Below are positions 42,993 to 49,562 of a stretch of DNA of 64,000 nucleotides, piece after piece. The number at the start of each line of letters is the position of its first letter. The stretch's first letter is position 1. The notes below the pieces were generated by a model. The model searched no databases. It saw only the letters and a program-made list of their open reading frames with translations, and was not told the DNA's origin. Origin of the DNA: Azospirillum brasilense. Its GTDB lineage: Bacteria; Pseudomonadota; Alphaproteobacteria; Azospirillales; Azospirillaceae. A program made the translations under genes and the position numbers. The stretch is from NCBI RefSeq assembly GCF_005222205.1, contig NZ_CP032346.1, forward strand, positions 1,541,501 through 1,605,500, read 5' to 3'.

Positions 42993-45012
42993 GAACCAGC
43001 ATCCCATGTGTCGTTTGGCCCGGACCGCCGGTCAGGGCGGTGGGCAGGTCGATGATGAAGGACGTTCCTCGTCCGGGGGCGCTCTCGACCAGAATGTCGC
43101 CACCCCCGTTCCGTACGATACCATACACCACCGAAAGCCCAAGCCCCGTCCCCTTGCCCACCGGCTTGGTGGTGAAGAAGGGATCGAACACGCGTTGGCG
43201 GGTCGCCTCGTCCATTCCGGTGCCGGTGTCGGTCACGGTCAGCCGCACATAGTCGCCCTCGCCGAGCTGGCGGCGGGACGCGTCCCGCTCCTTCAGGCTC
43301 AGGGAACGGGCGCCGATGGTCAGGGTGCCGCCCTGCGGCATGGCATCGCGGGCGTTCTGGATCAGGTTGAGGAGGACCTGGGTCAGTTCGGTCGCGGTGA
43401 TCGTCACCGCCTTCAGGTCGGGTTCCAGCGGCGTCCGTGTCCCGATGGACGGCGGCATCGAGGGGGCGGCGAGTTCCAGGGCCGAATGAACGGCCTCCTC
43501 AAGGTTGCCCGGCGGCGACTCGGCCACCTCGACGCGGGCGAACTGGAGGACGTCGCGCATGATCGTGCGGGCCTTCACTCCGCTGTCGTGGATGGCGTTC
43601 AGGTAGGTCTGGAGCTTGCGATCCTCCCCGGCGCGGCCTCGGGCCAGATCGGACAGGCTGATGACCGGTTGCAGCAGGTTGTTGATCTCATGGGCGAGGC
43701 CGCCGACGAGGCTGCCGAGCGCCGCCATGGTCTGCTTCTGCCGCGCCGCTTCCGCCGACTGGCGCCGCGCGCTGATGTCACTGGTGGTGCCGCGGTAGCC
43801 GAGGAAGGTGCCGTTGCCGTCATAGCGCGGCGTGCCGCTGACCATCACCCAGCGCGCGGCCCCTCCCGGCGAGGCCAGCGGGAAGGAAAGGCGGCGGAAG
43901 GGCTCCCGGCGGTGCAGGGCCTCGATCAGGGCGGGGAAATCCTCCTCGGGACGGTTGCGGTCCAGAAGATCGGCGTGGGTGAATCCCAGAAGCTCCGACC
44001 CGCCACGCCCGGTGGACTCCTGGGCCCGCGGCGACAGGGCGGTGAAACGCCCGCGCTCATCGGTTTCCCAGAACCAGTCGTTGGAGCATTCCAGAAGCGC
44101 CCGCCACCGCGCCTCGCTCTCGCGCAGTTCGGCGGTGCGGGTGGCGATCAGCGACTCCAGCCCGCTCAGATGGTCGCGCAGGGCCTCCTCGCTGCGGCGC
44201 ATCCGGTAGAAGGCGAGGTCGTAGGGGTTTCGCAGGGCGGTGACGATGATCGCCCGGTAGAGCAGGTAGAAGGACAGGATCTTGATGAAATGCCCCAGCG
44301 CGTTGACCGCCCCGTGGGGATGATTGTAGAGCGTGAAGATCAGCTCCTGCGGGGCCAGCAGGGCGATGCCGGCGAAGGTCAGGCCGAACACCCTGGGTTC
44401 GAACTGCCGGCGCTTGGCGCACAGCAGCAGACAGGCGACGACCGCCGCGGCGCTGAAGGTGTATTCGGCTCCGATCTTGAAAGGGGTCAGTCCGATGTCC
44501 GGCACGAAGCTGTCCGGCATGATGCCGAAGGTGAAGATCGACAGCAGGGTGCAGGCCACGACGGCGGCCTGGAGCAGCAGCACGTCGCCCGCGCGCAGCC
44601 GAGTCTCGGTGAGCAGCGGGGCGGCCAGGAAGACCGCGGCCTGAAGGCCACGCGCGGCGATCCAGAGCTGGGTGGATTGGTTGGCGCCGGCCTCGCCGAT
44701 GACGTTCATGCCGGGGAACGTGATGGCGTGCAGCAGGTCGAACAGCGCGATGCCCGGCATGGACAGGCCGACGAAGGCGAGGAAGGGCGACTGGTTCGTG
44801 TCGCGCGTGTTCCAGGCGATCGTGAAGATCGTCATGGAGATGGCGACGGCGAACATCTCCACGCAGAGATGGAACAGCAAGTAGTTGTGATGGGCCAGTA
44901 TGGCCAGCGTCGCCGTGAGGGTCAGCAGGGCGGCAAGGCCGGACAGGACGGCGCGGTCCCGGAGCCAGCGGGTAAAGGTCGGTTTGATGGCGGACGGCTG
45001 GGTCCCGCTCAT
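42970..45012 (-). CDS. MASE3-type sensor histidine kinase with PAS domain
   Basis: A 680-residue membrane kinase. Seven to eight N-terminal helices (about residues 20-265) resemble the MASE3 sensor (LLFHLCVEMFAVAISMTIFT, FLAFVGLSMPGIALFDLLHA). A coiled segment, then a PAS domain (about 310-425, ECSNDWFWETDERGRFTALS), lead to the H-box LVGGLAHEINNLLQPVISL with His441. The ATPase domain has LLNLIQNARDAMPQGG and GKGTGLGLSVVYGIVRNGGG. It is paired with a CheY-like regulator gene that overlaps its end. The signal is unknown, though MASE3 proteins often sense membrane or redox states. Confidence 0.92.
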   Translation of the reverse strand: MSGTQPSAIKPTFTRWLRDRAVLSGLAALLTLTATLAILAHHNYLLFHLCVEMFAVAISMTIFTIAWNTRDTNQSPFLAFVGLSMPGIALFDLLHAITFPGMNVIGEAGANQSTQLWIAARGLQAAVFLAAPLLTETRLRAGDVLLLQAAVVACTLLSIFTFGIMPDSFVPDIGLTPFKIGAEYTFSAAAVVACLLLCAKRRQFEPRVFGLTFAGIALLAPQELIFTLYNHPHGAVNALGHFIKILSFYLLYRAIIVTALRNPYDLAFYRMRRSEEALRDHLSGLESLIATRTAELRESEARWRALLECSNDWFWETDERGRFTALSPRAQESTGRGGSELLGFTHADLLDRNRPEEDFPALIEALHRREPFRRLSFPLASPGGAARWVMVSGTPRYDGNGTFLGYRGTTSDISARRQSAEAARQKQTMAALGSLVGGLAHEINNLLQPVISLSDLARGRAGEDRKLQTYLNAIHDSGVKARTIMRDVLQFARVEVAESPPGNLEEAVHSALELAAPSMPPSIGTRTPLEPDLKAVTITATELTQVLLNLIQNARDAMPQGGTLTIGARSLSLKERDASRRQLGEGDYVRLTVTDTGTGMDEATRQRVFDPFFTTKPVGKGTGLGLSVVYGIVRNGGGDILVESAPGRGTSFIIDLPTALTGGPGQTTHGMLVHGEGAGR

Positions 45013-45229
45013 GAACGGTCGGCTCCGCGGTGGACGGGTGAAGCGACCCACGGACGGCCTGGTCGGTCGACCGTGCGATGCCGCTGGACCGATCAACACA
45101 CCAAATCCCGTCGGGGTGCAAGCCGGACGTTGAGCCTCTTCAGCGGACGCGGCGATTCCTCACAGGGAATGCATGCCCGCCGTCCTGTCCTCGGGACACG
45201 CGCTGGTCAGCGGGAACACCGCCGGAAAA

Positions 45230-45616
45230 TCAGCCTTCCTTGGCGGGCTGGGCCGGAGGAAGGTCGAAGGGCGTGCTGACGAAGGGGTCGCCGCGGCCAT
45301 GACCGGCGCGGTCGTGACCTTTCTCGGTCGCCGCCTTGCGGTAGTAGCCGACGATGAACACGCGGACGGCGTTGGCCAGCGACACCGCGTTGCCGCGCGA
45401 CCGGCGGGACTGCGAATCCAGGCGGTCCTTGAGGTCGCTGCACAGCTCGTCCACGGTCAGGTCTTCCCGGTGGCAGATGTCGTCCAACGCTTCCCAGTAG
45501 GACGGCTCCAGGCGAAGCTGCGTCGGGTTTCCGAACAGCTTGACGGTGCGTGCCACCAGCGGGATGGCGTTCAGCGGCGATGGCGCGTTGGACGCCTGTG
45601 AATCCTGACCCGACAT
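45230..45616 (-). CDS. Ribbon-helix-helix domain protein A
   Basis: A 128-residue protein with a central RHH_4-type DNA-binding domain: the strand RTVKLFGNPTQLRLEPSYWE, then helices EALDDICHREDLTVDELCSD and ANAVRVFIVGYYRKAA. The C-terminal 30 residues look disordered. It is clearly paralogous to the protein at 49179-49487. A TTG at 45664 would extend it but lies within the -10-like TATATT, so the ATG at 45616 is used. It is the last gene of the YcaO/TfuA/Crp run, 105 bp after crp, with its own promoter-like sequence. Confidence 0.85.
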   Translation of the reverse strand: MSGQDSQASNAPSPLNAIPLVARTVKLFGNPTQLRLEPSYWEALDDICHREDLTVDELCSDLKDRLDSQSRRSRGNAVSLANAVRVFIVGYYRKAATEKGHDRAGHGRGDPFVSTPFDLPPAQPAKEG

Positions 45617-45662
45617 AGCCCTGTATTCCTCGACTGTCAGCCGTGTTTTCTGTCGTGCAGCC

Positions 45663-45668
45663 AATATA
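45663..45668 (-). promoter_or_regulatory. -10-like element of the RHH gene
   Basis: TATATT on the minus strand lies about 50 bp before the ATG at 45616, in a short AT-rich stretch (45661-45700). No good -35 is visible. It suggests independent transcription of the RHH gene. Confidence 0.35.
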
Positions 45669-45721
45669 GCGCGATTGAAAAAATTTGCGACGATAAAACT
45701 CGGCGGATGTGCTGAGTGGCC

Positions 45722-46432
45722 TTAGGGCACGTCGCCCGACTCTCCCGCCATATCCTTAAGCATGTATAGATTGGTGATGACGATAAAACCTTTGTTATAG
45801 GTAATCGCCCCGGCGCTGCGCAATGCACGCAGGCTTTTGTTCACCATCTCGCGTGTGACACCCAGCATCGACGCCAGCGCCTCCTGGGACACTGGCTGGT
45901 TGATGCGGACGCCGGCGGGCGTCTTCTGCCCATAGGTGTCCGCCAGAAGCAGGATACGCCGGGCCAGCCGGCGCGGCACGTCGTGGAAAACCGCATCCTC
46001 GATGTTTTCCGACACCCAGCGCAGCCGCTCGCACAGCACGCCCATCATGCGGATGCACAGCGAGGGGTGCCGTTCCAGGAAGGAGATGAACTCCGGGCGG
46101 TCGATGCGGAACAGTTCCGCCGGGCGCAGCGCGGTGGCTCCGGCGGTGCGGTCCTTGCCGTCGATCAGCGCGATTTCCCCCAGCACGTCGCCGGGGTTCA
46201 GGATGTTGAGCAGCATCGTCTTGCCGTCCTCCGACGACGTCGAGACGGCGATCTGCCCCTTCATGATGGCGTACAGGCAATCGCCGGGATCGCCCTTGCT
46301 GAAAACGGTCTGGTTTTCGTGGAACCGCGACACCCGGCCCAGCGCCACCAGCTCCTGCATCCGGGCGTCGTCGAGAACGCCCAACATTCGGTTGCGCCGC
46401 AGGATGCCGGCGACGTCCTTCAGTAAGGCCAT
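45722..46432 (-). CDS. Crp/Fnr-family regulator of the YcaO-TfuA locus
   Basis: A 236-residue CRP-like regulator. The cyclic-nucleotide-binding domain (about 20-135) keeps a full phosphate-binding cassette (GEIALIDGKDRTA with Glu and Arg). The N-terminal iron-sulfur Cys cluster of FNR is missing, so cAMP or cGMP is the likelier effector. The C-terminal helix-turn-helix (VSQEALASMLGVTREMVNKS) has Arg-Glu in the recognition helix, as in enzymes recognising TGTGA. It is encoded 56 bp after tfuA, and a perfect TGTGA-N6-TCACA lies upstream of the operon, suggesting autoregulation. Confidence 0.92.
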   Translation of the reverse strand: MALLKDVAGILRRNRMLGVLDDARMQELVALGRVSRFHENQTVFSKGDPGDCLYAIMKGQIAVSTSSEDGKTMLLNILNPGDVLGEIALIDGKDRTAGATALRPAELFRIDRPEFISFLERHPSLCIRMMGVLCERLRWVSENIEDAVFHDVPRRLARRILLLADTYGQKTPAGVRINQPVSQEALASMLGVTREMVNKSLRALRSAGAITYNKGFIVITNLYMLKDMAGESGDVP

Positions 46433-46488
46433 GGCGCTCGCGGTCCCGGTTGAGTTCCGTTGGACCGTTGATGGCACCCGGCGGACGT

Positions 46489-47256
46489 TCAGTCCAGCGG
46501 ATTCCCCGCCTGGCGATGCGCTCCGTCCCGCAGGGCGCGGTCCCACAGGGCGGTGTGCTCGAAATGAAAACGCACCTCGGGCGCCCGCCTGCCGTCCATG
46601 GCCCAGCGGCGCATGGTCCGGAGCAGATCCAGCGCGTCCTCCCGCTTCTGGTCGCACCGCCCGTTGGGCAGCCAGTGGCGGAAATCGGCGAGTTCCTCCT
46701 CCGGCAGCCCCTCGGCGGCGGCCAGACGGAGCAGGCGGCCATAGCCGCGCTCGCGGTAGGGCAGGCCCTTGGCGATCGCCTCCAGCCGCCGCGCCGTGGC
46801 GGCGGGGACGACGCCCTCCTGCGCGGCGTCGGCCAGCGTGCGGCGGATGTTCACCATGGCCTCGGACAGGCCGGGATAGCCGAGTTCGGCCGGCCCGTGG
46901 ATCACCGCCACCTCGTCGTCGTCCTCCAGCCGCCCGTCGCGGAAGGCTTCGAAGACGGCGCCGACGCCGATCATGCCGAAGGGGTGCAGTTCCGCGGCGC
47001 GCAGGGCGCCCATGCTGGACGCCCCGAACACCGCGATCCCCAGGTGGATGGCGTGCAGGATCTCCTTGTGCCAGACGGACGGGATGTTCTCGAAGTAGCC
47101 GTCCACGATGCCGATCGCCCGCGGCTGGCGCGCGCACAGCCGGATGATGTCGCCCTGGGCGACCGGCGGCAGATAGGTGGCGTCCAGACGCCGGGCCGCT
47201 TCGGCGCGGGGGAGGGTGGGGCCGAGAAAGACGTAAAGGCCGTCCGGCGTGTGCAT
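46489..47256 (-). CDS. TfuA-like protein, partner of YcaO
   Basis: A 255-residue TfuA-core protein, with LYVFLGPTLPRAEAARRL at the N-terminus and the signature FGASSMGALRAAELHPFGMI near residue 85. TfuA proteins work with YcaO enzymes in RiPP maturation (named after the trifolitoxin locus) and, in known pairs, supply sulfur for backbone thioamides. The ATG at 47256 has GGAG 7 bp upstream. An ATG at 47280 would add eight residues but overlaps a TATAAT sequence. It follows ycaO by about 70 bp containing a 31-bp tandem duplication. Confidence 0.92.
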   Translation of the reverse strand: MHTPDGLYVFLGPTLPRAEAARRLDATYLPPVAQGDIIRLCARQPRAIGIVDGYFENIPSVWHKEILHAIHLGIAVFGASSMGALRAAELHPFGMIGVGAVFEAFRDGRLEDDDEVAVIHGPAELGYPGLSEAMVNIRRTLADAAQEGVVPAATARRLEAIAKGLPYRERGYGRLLRLAAAEGLPEEELADFRHWLPNGRCDQKREDALDLLRTMRRWAMDGRRAPEVRFHFEHTALWDRALRDGAHRQAGNPLD

Positions 47257-47281
47257 GGGAGTCTCCGCCTGCGCTCTCATT

Positions 47282-47343
47282 ATACAGTGTCCGGCCTCAG
47301 AGGCCGGCGACGATACAGTGTCCGGCCTCAGAGGCCGGCGACG
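47282..47343. repeat. Perfect 31-bp tandem duplication between ycaO and tfuA
   Basis: Two identical 31-bp units (47282-47312 and 47313-47343). The right unit contains the last codons and TGA of ycaO; the left unit is an extra copy. Each holds a CCGGCCT-CAG-AGGCCGG hairpin. At the left edge the minus strand reads TATAAT (47284-47279), a possible internal -10 for tfuA. Confidence 0.9.
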
Positions 47344-48590
47344 GCGCGCGCCCGCGCACCCATCAGATAGTCCGGGGAGGAATCCAGCCCTTCCAGGCCG
47401 GGAATGACCAAGCGGACCACGGCAATGCCGAATTCCGGCTTGGTCAGGTCCACGGCCACGGCCTCCTCGATGCCGACGGCGCGCAGCCGGTCGAGCTGGC
47501 TTGCCAGATCCTCCTCGATGGTGCGTCCGGCAAGGCTGGGGGTGGCGGCAAAGTCGCGGCGCCCGGCGCCTTCGGTGATCAGCGCCGTCCAGCGCGCGTG
47601 CTGCGCCGGGTCGAGGTGGCGTTCGTATTCGGAGCGGGGCATGTCGTCGCGCGCCCCGGCGATGAAGGTCAGCCGGCTCTGCGCCGCCTCGGTCAGGGCG
47701 CGGGACAGCGCGATCTCCGGCGCGGCGTGGCAGCCCATCCCCATGGCCGGGCGGATGCTGTGCTGCGGCGCGTCGTCCCGCGTCGCGATGCGGCAGAGGA
47801 TGGCCGGCAGGCCGATGTCGCTGGTGATGTCCCACAGCCCGACCGCGACCCCCGCGTCGCCGAAGCGGTCGAGCAGCGAGCGGCACACCGGGTCGGCGAT
47901 GCTGTCCGGATCGATGCGGGTGGCGGCCTGGGCCTCCGGGGAGGCGAGGCGCCACAGGGTGGCGGCGTCGCGCTCGACCAGTTCGGTCATGGCGTGCGCG
48001 GTCGCCTCGGCGAGGCTGTTGCCCGAGGCCAGCCCGTTCGACCCGGCGAGGAAGCAGCCGGACCCCGGCGGCATCGGCAGCGTGAAGTTCAGATGCACCG
48101 TCTCGAAGGGCACCCACGTCCGCCCGCCGCCCAGCAGGTCGTCGCCCTCGATCCACAGCATCGGGGTGTGGTGGGTGAAGGCGCTGGTCGACAGCCGCGG
48201 CAGCCGGGTCACGTCCACCACCCGGTGGGTCCAGCGCAGCTCGTCGTAGCTGGCGTATTTCAGGGGCAGGGTGATGCGTTCGGCGTGGTAGCTCTCGATC
48301 GACTCCATGACGCCCGACGCCTTGGCGGCGGCCAGCGTCACGCCCTTGCCCTGGGCGACGGAGATGGAGCGCGCGTTCGGCCGGGTCACCATCACGACCG
48401 GGATGCCGACATGGTCCAGCCCCGTGACGTTCGCCACCCGCGTGATGCCCATGACGGGAAGGAAGGGGGCGACGCGGGCCAGCGTCTGGTCCGGCGTGGC
48501 GATCCGGTGGGTTCCGGTGGTGTGGACCTTCAGCGGCTGGTCGGACATGGCCGGATCCCGCGCGATGCCGCGGACGAAATCAAGGGGCAT
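47328..48590 (-). CDS. YcaO-family cyclodehydratase/thioamidation enzyme
   Basis: A 420-residue stand-alone YcaO protein, an ATP-dependent enzyme that activates peptide backbone amides to form azolines or, with TfuA, thioamides. Conserved stretches are ARSISVAQGKGVTLAAAKAS, VMESIESYHAE and GSNGLASGNSLAEATAHAMT followed by ELVERDA, which supply the Glu-rich ATP/Mg site. No C-terminal PxPxP is present. The end reads RARAVAGL. It lies between a 64-residue peptide gene upstream and tfuA downstream. The start at 48590 has GGAGA upstream; 48548 (MSDQPLKVHT) is an alternative. Confidence 0.94.
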   Translation of the reverse strand: MPLDFVRGIARDPAMSDQPLKVHTTGTHRIATPDQTLARVAPFLPVMGITRVANVTGLDHVGIPVVMVTRPNARSISVAQGKGVTLAAAKASGVMESIESYHAERITLPLKYASYDELRWTHRVVDVTRLPRLSTSAFTHHTPMLWIEGDDLLGGGRTWVPFETVHLNFTLPMPPGSGCFLAGSNGLASGNSLAEATAHAMTELVERDAATLWRLASPEAQAATRIDPDSIADPVCRSLLDRFGDAGVAVGLWDITSDIGLPAILCRIATRDDAPQHSIRPAMGMGCHAAPEIALSRALTEAAQSRLTFIAGARDDMPRSEYERHLDPAQHARWTALITEGAGRRDFAATPSLAGRTIEEDLASQLDRLRAVGIEEAVAVDLTKPEFGIAVVRLVIPGLEGLDSSPDYLMGARARAVAGL

Positions 48591-48666
48591 GGGAGAGGGT
48601 CTCCGCCGTGGAATGCCCGTGGCGAGCCGGATGGGAACCGGCGAAGGACGAGGGAGCGGGCGGGGA

Positions 48667-48705
48667 CCGTGGCAGGCCGGCCAGGGAAAACGCCGGTCGC
48701 CACGG
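48667..48705 (-). terminator. Long hairpin between peptide gene and ycaO
   Basis: CCGTGGC (48705-48699) and GCCACGG (48673-48667) close a stem whose inner part pairs ACCGGC with GCCGG. It has no U tract. In RiPP operons such hairpins often protect or partly terminate transcripts so that the peptide is made in excess. That role is inferred here. Confidence 0.45.
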
Positions 48706-48752
48706 CCCGAAGATCAGGCCCGAATGGGGCCCTGGCGGGTGCGCCCCGCCGG

Positions 48753-48947
48753 TCAGAGGCCCGGGGTGATCGCGTGGCGGGCGGCCTCGTGATCGTCGCT
48801 GTTGAAGGCGCGGCGGTCGCCGATGCGGGCGGCGGCGGTCAGCTCGGCGGCCTGCTCGGCGACCTCGGTCACGCCCTGGGCGGTCACGGCGAAGAGACGG
48901 CCGTCGGCACCACGGATGAGGGCGGTCTGGTCGATGATGGCGGTCAT
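48753..48947 (-). CDS. 64-residue peptide, candidate YcaO/TfuA substrate
   Basis: A short protein starting MTAIIDQTALIRGADGRLFA, with a helical acidic middle (VTEVAEQAAELTAAARIGDR) and ending AFNSDDHEAARHAITPGL. It has no Cys, so Cys-derived azoles are impossible. Backbone thioamide formation or Ser/Thr chemistry would remain. AGGAG precedes the ATG by 9 bp. It is the first gene of the run, 162 bp before ycaO, with a CRP-type box 84 bp upstream. Precursor status is inference from size and position; it could instead be a small regulatory or structural protein. Confidence 0.65.
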   Translation of the reverse strand: MTAIIDQTALIRGADGRLFAVTAQGVTEVAEQAAELTAAARIGDRRAFNSDDHEAARHAITPGL

Positions 48948-49030
48948 GGGAACAGCTCCTGGGCGTGGGTTTCGAGGAACCGCGAATACTGCGGTATGTC
49001 GAAACCTTGGCCGCTGTGACCCGTCCGGAC

Positions 49031-49046
49031 TGTGAAGAACTTCACA
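49031..49046. promoter_or_regulatory. Perfect CRP-type box
   Basis: TGTGAAGAACTTCACA is an exact TGTGA-N6-TCACA match, with arms extending to 7 bp. It lies 84 bp upstream of the peptide gene (leftward) and 133 bp before the RHH gene (rightward). The Crp-like protein encoded three genes downstream is a likely ligand. Confidence 0.7.
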
Positions 49047-49106
49047 TGCCGAACGCCCCGGCGCCGGGTAAAAATCGCCTACACGCGCACACACGCATGT
49101 TTAGTC

Positions 49107-49121
49107 CCGGAAAAATTCCGG
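49107..49121. promoter_or_regulatory. Palindrome and direct repeats before RHH gene B
   Basis: CCGGAA-AAA-TTCCGG is a perfect palindrome 58 bp before the RHH start. Nearly identical strings CGGGTAAAAATCGCC (from 49065) and CGGGAAAAAATCGCC (from 49127) flank it. Repeated short sites are typical of RHH autoregulation. Confidence 0.4.
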
Positions 49122-49178
49122 TGACCCGGGAAAAAATCGCCAAGCCGAGAACCGGCCAGCCGAGACAGGAGCGTACCG

Positions 49179-49487
49179 ATGAAATTGGACCGCCGCATTC
49201 CCCGCAGCCTCGACGAGATGGCCGACCTCAGCTCGCTCGCGGCTCCGCCCGCCGTGGTGACGCGCTCGCTGACGATCGGGGGGCGCCGCGCCAGCCTGCG
49301 GCTGGAGGCGACGATCTGGGACGGGCTGAAGGACATCGCCAAGTCCCAGGGCAAGTCGCTGGAGGCGCTGTGCGCCGACATCCACGACAGCCGGACCGAA
49401 GGCATCCCCTTCGCCACCAGCGTCCGGGTCTATGTGCTGAACCATTTCCGCCGCACCGCGGCGGGCGCCACCACGCTGGTGGCCTGA
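49179..49487 (+). CDS. Ribbon-helix-helix domain protein B
   Basis: A 102-residue protein with an RHH_4-type domain: strand TRSLTIGGRRASLRLEATIW, helix DGLKDIAKSQGKSLEALCAD and helix ATSVRVYVLNHFRRTA. It aligns over its whole core with the RHH protein at 45230-45616, sharing for example the pattern SLRLE/QLRLE, ELCSD/ALCAD and VRVF/VRVY. It is divergent from the peptide-ycaO operon, and the palindrome in between suggests it binds its own promoter. It is convergent with the cyclase gene. Confidence 0.87.
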   Translation: MKLDRRIPRSLDEMADLSSLAAPPAVVTRSLTIGGRRASLRLEATIWDGLKDIAKSQGKSLEALCADIHDSRTEGIPFATSVRVYVLNHFRRTAAGATTLVA

Positions 49488-49523
49488 CGCTCCACGGCGG
49501 CGCCCGCAGGATCACGGCGCCCG

Positions 49524-49562
49524 GATCAGGTCACCCGTTCAGGTCATCCGATCAGGTCACTG
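49524..49562. repeat. Three 13-bp direct repeats at a convergent junction
   Basis: GATCAGGTCACCC, GTTCAGGTCATCC and GATCAGGTCACTG run head to tail. The third unit overlaps the end of the cyclase gene (stop at 49554-49552). The repeats may be a slippage product or a binding array. No hairpin terminator is visible here. Confidence 0.6.
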
